Positions 26,368-35,575 of a stretch of 64,000 nt of DNA are shown here, in pieces (positions within the stretch are counted from its first letter, which is position 1; each line of letters opens with the position of its first letter). Below the pieces are notes generated by a model, which was given only the letters and a program-made list of their open reading frames with translations, had not been told where the DNA came from and did no database searches. The position numbers were made by a program, and so were the translations under genes. Origin of the DNA: Moduliflexus sp964602655 (GTDB taxonomy: Bacteria; Moduliflexota; Moduliflexia; Moduliflexales; Moduliflexaceae); NCBI GenBank assembly GCA_964602655.1, contig CAZRSF010000004.1, positions 61,538 to 125,537 of the forward strand, given 5' to 3'.

Positions 26368-27876
26368 CGTGATATACTCTTGAAGCTGCGGAAAGGGGAT
26401 CGTAAAGGTTCGTTCCAGGCTGCCGGGAAATTCAGCCCGTTCATCCGATATGCTGGGAGCGCTCCCGGTTTTCAGCGCTCGTCGAATCAATTCGAACATC
26501 TCTTTATCATAAAACTTGCTCAAATTCGGCAGATGCTCGCCTAATTCCCAGGTCGGCGTTGTTTGCGGAATCGGCGCAGATTTTTTGCTGTGCGTGATTG
26601 CGCCATGCAGCTTCTCGATATTTTCGCGCAGCGAGTGCGACAGCTGCACGATGTTCGGCTCTGGATTGGCGGGAGCGCGCCGGAGATATTCACTCACTAA
26701 CTGCTGGATTTCTTGAAGCAATAACGTGTTATCGCCTAAGCGCTTTTCTGGAACGACAACTAATTCTTCCTGCGTCAAATTGGAGATTTCTTGAAAAAGC
26801 TGGCTCATGGCATATTGCCGGTAGCGCAGCCCTTCCTGCACTTTTTGTTCCGCTTCCTCCAGACTTTTGATATTCAACGACACATCAAGATGCGTTTGCT
26901 GCGTCTGCAAAAATCGGTCTGTTTCTTCGAAGAGCGATTGGCACAGCATCAGGCTGAGCGCCGAATTTTCAGCCACATGCTCGATGCTGAGAAACGACAT
27001 ATAATGCGACAGTTGCAACACGCGCGTGGTTTTCCGCATCTGGTTTTTCCGATACGCGAAATGCTTCGCTAAGGCGTGAAGGACTTGCTGACATTTTGTG
27101 CTGAATTCGACGATGCTTGGCCGTCCGGTAATATCTTTGCGTAAAATCGCCAGCGTCGCCTGAAGCAAGGCCTGATGCGCTTCCAAATCCGCCACATTGT
27201 ACTGATTGAACACGCCGTCGAAATCCGGCGGTTCCGCGCTGAATACATGCTCGCATAACGAACGCGCCTGCGCGATGTCAGCGTCATAAATACGACTGCC
27301 ATCAATGACGTTACGGATAATTTTACTATACACCTTAAACAGGTCGGTGTCCACATCCATATTCGTCAGCAGATTTTTCAGCAGTTTCCGGTAGGCGTCC
27401 AATTCGTTGCCGGAGTAGTTGACGGCAATCAGTTCAGGAGGGTTATCATAAAATCGTTGTTGGATTTCGATGTTGACCGCTTCGAGAATATTCTGACTGG
27501 CAAGGGTCAACGCTTTGACCAAATGGCCGGAGTCGAGATAGGCCGTTTTGACATCTTCCAGCAAATCGCGGGACGGAACAAGCGCAAACACGGAATTACT
27601 CAGCGCAATGACTTCAGGGCTGGCAGTCGAAAATTTTGCAATCAGCGTCTGAGCCACTTCCATCCGCTTGCCAATCACCCGTTGCAGCCGGTCATACGCA
27701 GCTTCAAGCGTCCGCGCGTCTCCGCCGCTATCTTCCGCAGGAATTTGCAGCGCCTCCTGGAGGATTTGGCTGTTTTTCAGCAAATCCCGCATCGGAAATG
27801 TTTTCACCGCCCCGGCCATTTTTGAGGGCGAGTATTGTTGCAAATGACGGATAATTGCGTTCGTTTCTTTTGACAT
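26341..27876 (-). CDS. Uncharacterised all-helical cytoplasmic protein
   Basis: 511 residues, not recognised. It is rich in Leu, Gln and Glu with no signal peptide or membrane helix, and is predicted almost wholly helical with short heptad-like stretches (EAEQKVQEGLRYRQYAMSQL). A Ser/Pro/Thr-rich linker (SKKSAPIPQTTPTWE) precedes a C-terminal piece, LSKFYDKEMFELIRRALKTG. The C-terminus overlaps comEC in convergent orientation by 27 bases. Start is the first ATG, 3 bases after a palindrome at 27880. The gene is probably expressed alone, since a divergent-type palindrome region separates it from the epimerase upstream. Confidence 0.6.
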   Translation of the reverse strand: MSKETNAIIRHLQQYSPSKMAGAVKTFPMRDLLKNSQILQEALQIPAEDSGGDARTLEAAYDRLQRVIGKRMEVAQTLIAKFSTASPEVIALSNSVFALVPSRDLLEDVKTAYLDSGHLVKALTLASQNILEAVNIEIQQRFYDNPPELIAVNYSGNELDAYRKLLKNLLTNMDVDTDLFKVYSKIIRNVIDGSRIYDADIAQARSLCEHVFSAEPPDFDGVFNQYNVADLEAHQALLQATLAILRKDITGRPSIVEFSTKCQQVLHALAKHFAYRKNQMRKTTRVLQLSHYMSFLSIEHVAENSALSLMLCQSLFEETDRFLQTQQTHLDVSLNIKSLEEAEQKVQEGLRYRQYAMSQLFQEISNLTQEELVVVPEKRLGDNTLLLQEIQQLVSEYLRRAPANPEPNIVQLSHSLRENIEKLHGAITHSKKSAPIPQTTPTWELGEHLPNLSKFYDKEMFELIRRALKTGSAPSISDERAEFPGSLERTFTIPFPQLQEYITSFLRVAQR

Positions 27877-27879
27877 ACA

Positions 27880-27978
27880 GTAGAGACGCCCCGGCGGGGC
27901 GTCTACTCAACCCAAAGAGTCAACTCAAAGACGGTAGCGTCGGTCAAATCGAAAAACGCCCCGCCGGGGCGTCTCTAC
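27880..27978. repeat. Nested palindrome pair, GACGCCCC-type
   Basis: The 23-nt sequence at 27880-27902 is the exact reverse complement of 27956-27978, and each arm is itself palindromic (GACGCCCC-ggc-GGGGCGTC). A 53-base core separates them. This palindrome-of-palindromes fills the gap between the helical protein's start and the epimerase stop. It resembles a small mobile or RNA-structured element. Confidence 0.85.
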
Positions 27979-27992
27979 GCTCGTTCGAACGT

Positions 27993-28943
27993 TTATGATG
28001 TGCCTTTCGACAAATGTTTGATGCGCTGCGCCATCCATTCGAAGGTTTTTTGCAGTCCGTCTTCCATCGGCACGACCGGTTCCCAGCCTAATAACGTTTT
28101 CGCTTTGTGAATATCGGGCTGGCGGACTTTCGGATCATCTACCGGCAGCGGCTCGAACACGATTTCGCTCGACGTGCCGGTAATCGCTTTGATTTTTTCG
28201 GCAAACTGCAAAATGGACATTTCCCGCGGATTGCCGATATTCACCGGATCGGAATGATTCGATGTCAGCAGCCGATAAATCCCTTCCACTAAATCAGACA
28301 CATAACAGAAGCTTCGGGTTTGCGAACCGTCGCCGAAAATTGTCAACGGCTCGCCTAAAATTGCTTGACGGAGCATCGTCGGCACGACGCGACCATCATG
28401 CAGCCTCATGCGCGGACCGAATGTGTTGAAAATGCGGACGATGCGCGTTTCCACGCCGTGAAAGCGATGATACGCCATCGTGAGCGCCTCGGCGAACCGT
28501 TTGGCTTCGTCATACACGCCGCGCGGACCAATCGGATTGACATTGCCCCAATAATCCTCTTTTTGCGGATGAATCAGCGGATCGCCATACACTTCCGACG
28601 TGGACGCCAATAAAAACACCGCATTTTTCTCTTTCGCCAGACCAAGCGCTTTATGCGTCCCCAACGAACCGACTTTCAGTGTTTGAATCGGCAGCTCGAG
28701 ATAATCAATCGGGCTGGCCGGACTGGCGAAATGCAAAATAAAATCGAGATCGCCATCAAGATAGATGTAATTCGTCACGTCATGGTTGATAAATAAAAAA
28801 TTTTCATGATGAATGTGCGCGATATTGGAAATATCGCCGGTGAGCAGATTGTCCATGCACACCACGTTCATCCCTTTTGCCAGCAAATATTCGCATAAAT
28901 GCGATCCCAAAAACCCAGCCCCACCTGTGACAAGCGCACGCAT
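27993..28943 (-). CDS. UDP-glucuronate decarboxylase-like NAD-dependent epimerase (UDP-xylose synthase)
   Basis: 316 residues. An N-terminal GGAGFLGSHLCEYLL binds NAD. FASPASPIDYLELPIQTLKV, STSEVYGDPLIHPQKEDYWG and NPIGPRGVYDEAKRFAE (Tyr and Lys of the YxxxK catalytic pair) are the hallmarks of UDP-glucuronate decarboxylase, which turns UDP-glucuronate into UDP-xylose. IFNTFGPRMRLHDGRVVPTM is also typical. The product feeds xylose or arabinose-type sugars into surface polysaccharides, which fits the glycosyltransferase-like genes at the start of the window. No adjacent glycan genes are present. A hairpin at 28965-28995 lies upstream. Confidence 0.9.
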   Translation of the reverse strand: MRALVTGGAGFLGSHLCEYLLAKGMNVVCMDNLLTGDISNIAHIHHENFLFINHDVTNYIYLDGDLDFILHFASPASPIDYLELPIQTLKVGSLGTHKALGLAKEKNAVFLLASTSEVYGDPLIHPQKEDYWGNVNPIGPRGVYDEAKRFAEALTMAYHRFHGVETRIVRIFNTFGPRMRLHDGRVVPTMLRQAILGEPLTIFGDGSQTRSFCYVSDLVEGIYRLLTSNHSDPVNIGNPREMSILQFAEKIKAITGTSSEIVFEPLPVDDPKVRQPDIHKAKTLLGWEPVVPMEDGLQKTFEWMAQRIKHLSKGTS

Positions 28944-28964
28944 AATGTGTTCCTTTTCTCATAC

Positions 28965-28995
28965 GCGGTCAGGCACTTACGAAGTGTCTGACCGC
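28965..28995. repeat. Hairpin between tyrosyl-tRNA synthetase and epimerase genes
   Basis: 14-nt arms 28965-28978 and 28982-28995 with one mismatch and a 3-nt loop, 9 bases from the synthetase stop. It is placed as a 3'-end hairpin of the synthetase transcript. Its sequence (GTCAG-CACTT) resembles the core of the palindrome at 63947-63979. Confidence 0.7.
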
Positions 28996-29004
28996 TATTT
29001 TTGT

Positions 29005-30225
29005 TTATTGTTTCGGGACGATTCTGATAAAACGACGTTTCCCGACTTTCATGACTTTCGGCGCATTCAGCGTAATTTCCGCGTCCGGATTCGTCACCTT
29101 TTCGCCATCAATACTGACAGCGCCGTCTTTGACAAGCCGCCGCGCTTCGCCGTTGCTCGGCGCAAGCCCGCTATCCGTGATCAATTTGACGATCCAGCAG
29201 GCTGCGGCGTCGGTGTCGGGCGTGAAGTCCTGAATATCGTCCGGAACGTCTTTCTGCACGAAGACCCGGTCGAATTCCTGCTCCGCTTTCAGCGCGTCTT
29301 CCGCGGAATAATAGAGCGTCACGATTTCCCGCGCCAAGCGGCGTTTCAAGTCGCGTGGGTTTTTCGTCGGATCGGCCAGGGTCGCTTTGATCTCGGCCAA
29401 TTCCGGTCTCGACACGGTGGTCGCCAACTCGAAATAGTCGTACATCACGCTGTCGGGAATGGACAGCGTTTTGCCGTACATCTGATTCGGCGCTTCGGAA
29501 ATGCCGATATAATTATCCAGCGATTTGCTCATCTTCTGCTTGCCGTCCGTGCCGGGCAGAATCGGCATGGTCAGGATGATTTGCGGCTCTTGCCCGTATT
29601 CCCGCTGCACATCGCGCCCGACGAGCAGATTGAAGCGCTGATCCGTGCCGCCGAGCTCGATATCCGACTTGATCGCCACCGAATCCATCGCCTGCGCGAG
29701 CGGATACAGAAATTCGTGAATGCTGATCGGCTCGCCGCCTTTGTAGCGCTTCTCGAATTCGTCGCGTTCCAGCATCCGCGCCACCGTGTATTTGCTGGCG
29801 AGCTTGATCACGTCTTCGAAGCTCATTTTGCCGAGCCATTCGGAGTTATACGAAATTTTCGCCCGCGTTGGGTCCAGCACTTTCGACGCCTGATCGTAAT
29901 ACGATTGCCCGTTGCGCCGCGTTTCTTCCAGCGAGAGCGCCGGGCGCGTTTCGTTTTTGCCGGACGGATCGCCGATCATGCCGGTAAAATCGCCGACAAT
30001 CAGGATGATCTGATGGCCTAAATCCTGAAATTGCCGTAATTTCCGCAGCACCACCGTATGCCCCAAATGCAAATCCGGGCGGCTGGGGTCACAGCCCAAT
30101 TTCGCAATCAGCGGCTTATTTTCTTTGATCGAACGCTCGATCTTTTTGACTAACTCATCTTCCGGCAGCAAATCCACCACGCCGCGCTTAATCACATCCA
30201 TTTGCTCATTGACACTCGGAAACAT
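29005..30225 (-). CDS. tyrS: Tyrosyl-tRNA synthetase
   Basis: 406 residues. The class I HIGH-type motif is in DPSRPDLHLGHTVVLRKLRQ and the KMSKS motif is in GKQKMSKSLDNYIG. LGGTDQRFNLLVGRD helps bind tRNA and tyrosine. A C-terminal S4-type RNA-binding domain (SNGEARRLVKDGAVSIDGEK) ends the protein. HLGH and the short 406-residue length place it with the TyrZ/TyrS2-like bacterial group. It charges tRNA-Tyr in the cytoplasm. Start ATG follows AGGAGGAG. The gene stands between palindromes on both sides and appears to be a single transcription unit. Confidence 0.95.
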   Translation of the reverse strand: MFPSVNEQMDVIKRGVVDLLPEDELVKKIERSIKENKPLIAKLGCDPSRPDLHLGHTVVLRKLRQFQDLGHQIILIVGDFTGMIGDPSGKNETRPALSLEETRRNGQSYYDQASKVLDPTRAKISYNSEWLGKMSFEDVIKLASKYTVARMLERDEFEKRYKGGEPISIHEFLYPLAQAMDSVAIKSDIELGGTDQRFNLLVGRDVQREYGQEPQIILTMPILPGTDGKQKMSKSLDNYIGISEAPNQMYGKTLSIPDSVMYDYFELATTVSRPELAEIKATLADPTKNPRDLKRRLAREIVTLYYSAEDALKAEQEFDRVFVQKDVPDDIQDFTPDTDAAACWIVKLITDSGLAPSNGEARRLVKDGAVSIDGEKVTNPDAEITLNAPKVMKVGKRRFIRIVPKQ

Positions 30226-30263
30226 TACTCCTCCTCTGAAAATTGAATTTTCTGTGTTGCGGC

Positions 30264-30291
30264 GTAGGTCGAAACTGGAGTTTCGACCTAC
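30264..30291. repeat. Palindrome, GTAGGTCGAAACT family
   Basis: Perfect 13-nt arms 30264-30276 and 30279-30291 with a 2-nt loop, between the sbcC stop (30303) and the tyrS start (30225). The same family, including the flanking GTTGCGG, occurs at 47960-47987. Confidence 0.85.
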
Positions 30292-30302
30292 ATGAATAAC
30301 TC

Positions 30303-33300
30303 CTATCGAACCACCTGATACTGCGAGCCGGTATCAGGGTATTTCACGACTTCGATTCTGACTGGAAAGGCGTCTTTCAGCGTTTCGAGATGCGTAATCA
30401 CGAGAATTTTTTCGAAATCCACGCTGATCGCCTTGATCGCTTCGACCAATTGCTCTAACGCCTGCGCGTCCTGCGTGCCGAAACCTTCGTCAATCACGAG
30501 CGTTCGCAGCCTCGTTCCGGCGCGTTTCGCCAGCAATTTCGACAGTGCGATCCGAATGGCGAAATCCACACGAAACGCCTCGCCGCCGCTGTACATCTCA
30601 TAACTCCGCGTCCCCAATTCGTCGCTGATTTTAATGTCGAGCGTCTCTTTCGTCCCGCCGCTCTGCAAGTCTTTGAGCGATTCGATGGTGATGTGCGTCC
30701 GGTTCTGCGTCAGGCGCGACAGAATCACATTCGCTTCGTCTTCGATGTCGGGAATCGCATTCTGAATCAAATAGGATTGAATCCCGTTCTTCCCGAAAAT
30801 ACTGACTAAATCGCCATAGAGTTCCACATCGCGCTTGCAGGCTGTCTGCTCTTCGATTTTGTGGCGCTGCTCTTCGGCCAATTCCAAACAGCGCTGGTAT
30901 TTATGCTCGTACACGCCCTGTTCCTGGATCGCCTGATCGCGCTCGCGCTGTAACGACTCTAACGCGGTTCGCTGCTCATGTAATGCCTGTTCGACTGCCG
31001 GGAGCGCCGCAAGATCGCGTTCGAACTGCTGCGTGTCGGCTTCGGCTTCCGAAAGGCGAACCTGTTTTTGCTGGTGTTCTTGCCGCCATTCGTCAAGCGT
31101 TTGCTGCAATTGGCCGAGCGATTTCTCCGCCTGATCCAATTCGGCTTTCCGCGTCAGCGCAGGTTGCAGACGCGGCAATTCCTCGCGGATGCGGGCGTGT
31201 TCGCGTTCGTCGTATCCGATGGCGGCGATCTGCGCGCGCAGCGTTTCGCATTCCGCGCGTTCCGCGTGCGCAAATTCCTGAAGGTCGAGCGTCCTCTGAA
31301 TATCCGCGATTTTTTGCGCGATCTCCGGCAATTCCGCGAGAATCGCATGTTCACGTTCTAAGGCGGCGGTCAGCGCGGCGTGTTCGCCTTCGTATTTTTC
31401 CAGCGATTTCCGCCGCTGTTTGAGCGCCTGATGCTCTTTCGAGTCATACGCCAGCGCGGTCAGCGTGTTCTGCAAATCATCCAGTTGTTGGTGCGCTTCG
31501 AGGGCAAACGCCTTACGTTGAAGCTGCTCGTTAAGCCGATACTGCTCCTGCGCCATCCGTTCCAATTCGATGGCCGCGTCGCGGCTTTGCTGTGCGGCAT
31601 GTTCGGCGGAACGCAGTTCTTCCCGCTGCCGCTCTACCGCGCTCGCTTGCTCTTCGAGTTGCTTGTATTCGACACGCAAACGCTCCAAACTCGCTTGCTG
31701 ATCGCGTTGTTCCATTCCATTCCGCGCGAGTTCTTGCTCAAATGTCAGCAATTCGCGCTGAAAATGCGCATCAAGCTCCTCTTTTTTTTGCGCATCAAGC
31801 GTCGAGGCGCAGAGCGGACATTCGGGCGTATCGCTGCGTTTCAATAGCTCGAATTTTTCGCGAGCGTCGTCAAGTTGCGTTTGCACACGCTGACGCTGCG
31901 TCTCAAGCGTTTCCAGCCGCGCCCGGCCTTGCATCCCGATTTCCTTCTTTTGTTCGAGTTCACCAGTCAGGCGGTGCGCTTCCGCGACAAGCCGATGATA
32001 CTGGGCGACTCGCGCTTCGTGTTCCGGCAGTTCCTCCGCCAACGCACGAACTTCGGTCAGGCGGCGCGTCAGCGCGTCCACATCTGCCAACAGCCGCGCC
32101 TGCTGCCGGTCTATATCGCCTTTCGCGGCGCTAATGGCGCGTTCGAGGCGGTCGGCATCATTACGCGCTTCGTCAAGCTGCTCATCCGAACGCTTCGTTT
32201 CGCGATAATTCTGAAAGCCATCCTGAATCTCCTGCGCCCGTTTCCGTAAATGTTCGCTGTCGCGTAGTTGCGCGTCGAGTTGCGCCTGTTGAGATCGAAG
32301 TGTCTTGCGCTCCGTTTCCAGTTCATGCCGTGCCTGTGTAATCGCCTGTTCGAAGGCGGTTTGCCTGGTCTGCAAGCCGCGAGTTTCCTGCGCCTGCTGT
32401 TCGCGTTGCCGATTCTCCCGCTGTAACGCCTCGTAGCGTTCGGCGTCGCTCAGAATCGCCTCGCGTTGGTCAAGAATTGCCTGTAGTGCGCGAATGTCGT
32501 CCTGCTGGCGGCTGATGCGTCGCGCAAGCTGCGCGGTTTCGCTGGCAAGCTGTTGCGTCTGCTGCTGTTTTTCCTGGAGTTGCGCCTGTTTCGTCAGCAG
32601 TTCCGCTTGCTGCTGCTGCAAGGCGTGGCGTGTCGCTTCTTGCGCCGCGATCTGCTGATCGAGTTCTTCGATGCGCTGCGTCAATCTATCGAATTCATGC
32701 TCATATTCGGCCTGATGCGACACTTCTTCTTGAATCGTTTTCAGGCGTTCTGTCACAATCGCCTCGGCGGTAATGGCATCGCCCTTATGCTTTTTTGCAA
32801 GTTCAACAAGGGCGTCGTATTGCTGTAAATCGAGGATGTCGGCCAGAATCTCTTTGCGCTTGTGCGGCGTCTTTTTCGTGAATTCGTCCACGCGCCCTTG
32901 CAGGATGAACGCCGAATTGATGAACGTCTCGTAATTCATCCGCAGCGTCGCGTTAATGCGATCTTGCGTTTGACGCGCCGAGCTTTCCGTCAGCGCTTTG
33001 AAGCCGTTGCTCGTCTGGTCGAACACCTGAAAATCCAGCGATGCCGTGTTGCTTGACGCGCTTTTGCGACGTTGGAATTTTCGAATCACGCGATAGCGGT
33101 CGCCTTCAAGGTCGAAATCGAATTCGACGCGCATGTCGGTCGAACCGAGCCGCAGCAAGCCGTCCGCCGGAGAGCGGTCGCCCGATGCTTTACGGGCTTC
33201 GCCCCAGAGCGCCCAGGTCATGGCGTCGAGAATCGCGGATTTGCCGTGTCCGTTATTGCCGGACAGACAGGCAATATCAAACTCTGTGAAATCAAGCGGC

Positions 33301-33356
33301 GGCACATCCTCGCCGTAACTGAGAAAATTTTTCAGGGCTAACGACACTGGAATCAT
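30303..33356 (-). CDS. sbcC: SbcC/Rad50-like exonuclease ATPase subunit
   Basis: 1017 residues. The N-terminal Walker A is GNNGHGKSAILDAM within a typical SMC-like start (LKNFLSYGEDVPPLDFTEFD). Two long coiled-coil arms, roughly 180-470 and 510-830, flank a zinc hook with PECPLCAS. The C-terminal lobe has the signature YSGGEAFRVDFAIRIALS and Walker B RTLVIDEGFGTQD. SbcC pairs with the SbcD nuclease to cut hairpins and DNA ends during repair. No sbcD is adjacent: the upstream gap to the next gene is about 200 bases without a gene, so sbcD is elsewhere or lost. Palindrome-rich DNA such as this window is a substrate for the complex. Confidence 0.93.
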   Translation of the reverse strand: MIPVSLALKNFLSYGEDVPPLDFTEFDIACLSGNNGHGKSAILDAMTWALWGEARKASGDRSPADGLLRLGSTDMRVEFDFDLEGDRYRVIRKFQRRKSASSNTASLDFQVFDQTSNGFKALTESSARQTQDRINATLRMNYETFINSAFILQGRVDEFTKKTPHKRKEILADILDLQQYDALVELAKKHKGDAITAEAIVTERLKTIQEEVSHQAEYEHEFDRLTQRIEELDQQIAAQEATRHALQQQQAELLTKQAQLQEKQQQTQQLASETAQLARRISRQQDDIRALQAILDQREAILSDAERYEALQRENRQREQQAQETRGLQTRQTAFEQAITQARHELETERKTLRSQQAQLDAQLRDSEHLRKRAQEIQDGFQNYRETKRSDEQLDEARNDADRLERAISAAKGDIDRQQARLLADVDALTRRLTEVRALAEELPEHEARVAQYHRLVAEAHRLTGELEQKKEIGMQGRARLETLETQRQRVQTQLDDAREKFELLKRSDTPECPLCASTLDAQKKEELDAHFQRELLTFEQELARNGMEQRDQQASLERLRVEYKQLEEQASAVERQREELRSAEHAAQQSRDAAIELERMAQEQYRLNEQLQRKAFALEAHQQLDDLQNTLTALAYDSKEHQALKQRRKSLEKYEGEHAALTAALEREHAILAELPEIAQKIADIQRTLDLQEFAHAERAECETLRAQIAAIGYDEREHARIREELPRLQPALTRKAELDQAEKSLGQLQQTLDEWRQEHQQKQVRLSEAEADTQQFERDLAALPAVEQALHEQRTALESLQRERDQAIQEQGVYEHKYQRCLELAEEQRHKIEEQTACKRDVELYGDLVSIFGKNGIQSYLIQNAIPDIEDEANVILSRLTQNRTHITIESLKDLQSGGTKETLDIKISDELGTRSYEMYSGGEAFRVDFAIRIALSKLLAKRAGTRLRTLVIDEGFGTQDAQALEQLVEAIKAISVDFEKILVITHLETLKDAFPVRIEVVKYPDTGSQYQVVR

Positions 33357-33555
33357 AATAGATACAGGGACAATCCTTTTTTCATGGCGTTCTTCATCGC
33401 ATGTAAGAGATGTATATGAGACGACGAGCAGGCCGCATCAATCAGGGACATGTCATGACAACCGCGCTTCTGTCAAGGAAAAATAGCGGGAAAGAGTTCA
33501 GGACACGGCCTGCGTCAGAAAGGCGGCCTGAAACGCCGTTTGTTGTATAAAACGT

Positions 33556-34054
33556 TTAATGAATGCCTGCGAGCAGCCCTTCTATCTGTTGGGCGATTTG
33601 GGGAGCAAGCGTGGCGATTCGGTCTTTTTTCGATGCCGAAGAAATCGAGTCAATCGGCAAATCTTTCGGTGTCCAATCGCCTGATTCTGATGTGGTCAGC
33701 AGTACGATTTTTTTCATGTCTTTGGCGCGGTCAAGATACGCCTTGACATCCGCATGTATTTTCTCCGCTTCGCATGTATTGATGAGCACGGCTGCGTTCC
33801 ATTCTACGTCATTGATTCCAGGTAGCGCCGACACGTCAACGACCCGAATATAGACCGATTGTGGCTTCAGGCGTCCTGTGATTTCGGTGACAAGCTGCGT
33901 TTTGAAGGCGCTTCCTTGTGTGGCAATCAGGACTGTTGATTTCGAACGATTCCGCGACGCCCTGCGCATAAAACACGCGATACACGAGCGTGGCGGCGAT
34001 CATGATTCCCACAAGACTCCCGATGACAATCAGACCGATTTTCAATGGTTTCAT
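33556..34054 (-). pseudogene. Membrane-anchored flavodoxin-like protein, frameshifted
   Basis: Two overlapping frames make sense only together. The first (from 34054) begins MKPLKIGLIVIGSLVGIMIA and ATLVYRVFYAQGVAES, a single membrane anchor. The second (to 33556) supplies STVLIATQGSAFKTQLVTEI, VVDVSALPGINDVEWNAAVL and KKIVLLTTSESGDW, a flavodoxin-like alternating fold. The switch falls near 33925-33945, so one base is missing or extra. An intact protein of about 165 residues anchored in the membrane is likely. It may be a true mutation or an assembly error, and neither frame has a fitting start and end by itself. The 33970-34054 part has no gene on the other strand. Confidence 0.75.
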
Positions 34055-34172
34055 ACAGAGAACTCTGTTATGTTCAAGTGAAATTGTTTTTATTGGTTGT
34101 GGCGTTCACGAAAAAATCCATGACTGTTTCTACAAATGTCTGAGGCTTGGTCTATAGACGTTCTCGCTCGCG

Positions 34173-35138
34173 CTATAAATACGCATCTATAAACTCCAGC
34201 AACGCCGCATAATCGGTGATCGTATTGATTTGGCCGCGTATTTTGGCGGCGTTCGGAAAGCTTTTGATATACCAGAGCGCGACTTTGCGCATAAAGCCGA
34301 CCTTGCCCCTCTGTTGGCTGCGTCGGAATTCTTCGACATACGCTAAATGCCGTTTCAGCGCCTCTTTGCGCGTCAGGAGCGAAACTTCCGGCAGCGTCTC
34401 GCCGGTGGCGAAATAGTGTTCGAGTTCGTTGAAAATCCAGGGATTGCCGAACGCGCCGCGAGCAACAAGCAAGCCGTCGCAGCCGGTTTCATCGAGCATT
34501 GTTTGGGCGAGAGTCGGCGTGAACACGTTGCCGCTGCCGATCACCGGAATCTTCACTGCCGTTTTGACCATGCGAATCGCAGCATAATCCACATCGCCGC
34601 TATACGCCTGCTCCCGCGTTCGACCATGCACGAACAGCGCGGCAGCCCCGGCTCCTTCGCAGCGTTTCGCAAGTTCGGTCAGAGCCAACAAATTCACGCT
34701 GTTGAAGCCGACGCGCAGTTTGACCGTGACTGGAACGGACACCGTTTTCGTTAAGGTTTCGATGATGCGATAGAGCGTCTCCGGAACCCGGAGCAAGCCT
34801 GCGCCTGCGCCTTTTCCCACGACTTTTCTCACCGGACACGCGCTGTTGATGTCCAGCAGCGTCACCGGAACATGATCCAGGAGTGCTTGCGCCGCATCCC
34901 GCATCAATTCGGGCGTTTCGCCGACAAGCTGCGCTCCGATCGGCGCGTCCTGCGGAGTGGTTTTTAGAATATCGAAGCGTTTTTTATGCGGGCCGAGCAG
35001 CGAGTGCACGTCCACCATTTCGAAAAAACAGAATTTTGCGCCGTATTCCCGAACAATCAGGCGAAATGCCAAATCCGAGCAGCCGGAGAGTGGCGCGGAA
35101 AAGAGATTGGATGGTATGTGAGCAGAACCGATCATCAT
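34173..35138 (-). CDS. dus: tRNA-dihydrouridine synthase (Dus family)
   Basis: 321 residues. The TIM-barrel start NLFSAPLSGCSDLAFRLIVR binds FMN. LLDINSACPVRKVVGKGAGA holds the catalytic Cys, with the usual CPxxKV pattern here as CPVRKVV. LFVHGRTREQAYSGDVDYAA and VIGSGNVFTPT are also family motifs, and the C-terminal helical domain is complete. The enzyme reduces uridine to dihydrouridine in tRNA D-loops. It overlaps the upstream Uma2-family gene by 4 nt, so the two are cotranscribed. The DusB or DusC subtype cannot be settled by eye; the layout favours DusB. Confidence 0.92.
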   Translation of the reverse strand: MMIGSAHIPSNLFSAPLSGCSDLAFRLIVREYGAKFCFFEMVDVHSLLGPHKKRFDILKTTPQDAPIGAQLVGETPELMRDAAQALLDHVPVTLLDINSACPVRKVVGKGAGAGLLRVPETLYRIIETLTKTVSVPVTVKLRVGFNSVNLLALTELAKRCEGAGAAALFVHGRTREQAYSGDVDYAAIRMVKTAVKIPVIGSGNVFTPTLAQTMLDETGCDGLLVARGAFGNPWIFNELEHYFATGETLPEVSLLTRKEALKRHLAYVEEFRRSQQRGKVGFMRKVALWYIKSFPNAAKIRGQINTITDYAALLEFIDAYL

Positions 35139-35575
35139 GAGATGGAGTTCCTTAATTGCTCATGTTCGCCGAAAATCAAGCTAAAATCTACCTTGATTCC
35201 ACCATGCTCGACCACGCCGGAAAGCTTTACCTCGCGATGATGCGGCGTGGATACATAAATCGTTCTGCCATACGGCTCGATAGTCCATACCGCAGGAACA
35301 CCCGCCGCCAGAAATTTTTCCGCTTTTTGCATTAAGTCATGAATGGTCTGACTTGGTGACGCGACTTCGATGGCAAGTTGAGGCAAAAGATCGCATCTGA
35401 ACGCATCTTGATAAAAGTCCGGTTTGACAGAGCCTCGACGGAAGACGGCGATATCCGGTATCAATCCGGTTTCGATATTCAATGTTAACTCAGGCCAGGC
35501 TTCCCATTCTTCTGATTGCTCGACTTGCAGCAGGATTTTTTTACACAAATAACTATGATTGATTGAAGGGCTCAT
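35135..35575 (-). CDS. Uma2-family (DUF820) putative endonuclease
   Basis: 146 residues from ATG 35575, chosen for AAGGAG at 6-8 nt; a longer frame starts at 35596. The protein has the Uma2 layout: LTLNIETGLIPDIAVFRRG with the acidic residue, QLAIEVASPSQTIHDLMQKA (Glu of the PD-(D/E)xK-like site), EKFLAAGVPAVWTIEPYGRT and a C-terminal beta strand segment. Uma2 proteins belong to the PD-(D/E)xK nuclease superfamily and are abundant in cyanobacteria and other large genomes; their targets are unknown. Cotranscribed with the Dus gene (4-nt overlap). Confidence 0.85.
   Translation of the reverse strand: MSPSINHSYLCKKILLQVEQSEEWEAWPELTLNIETGLIPDIAVFRRGSVKPDFYQDAFRCDLLPQLAIEVASPSQTIHDLMQKAEKFLAAGVPAVWTIEPYGRTIYVSTPHHREVKLSGVVEHGGIKVDFSLIFGEHEQLRNSIS

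Noticed and set aside
28813..30021. A 402-codon open frame on the plus strand
   Set aside because: It lies opposite the tyrosyl-tRNA synthetase and epimerase genes, which have complete family motifs; its own product has no recognisable features.
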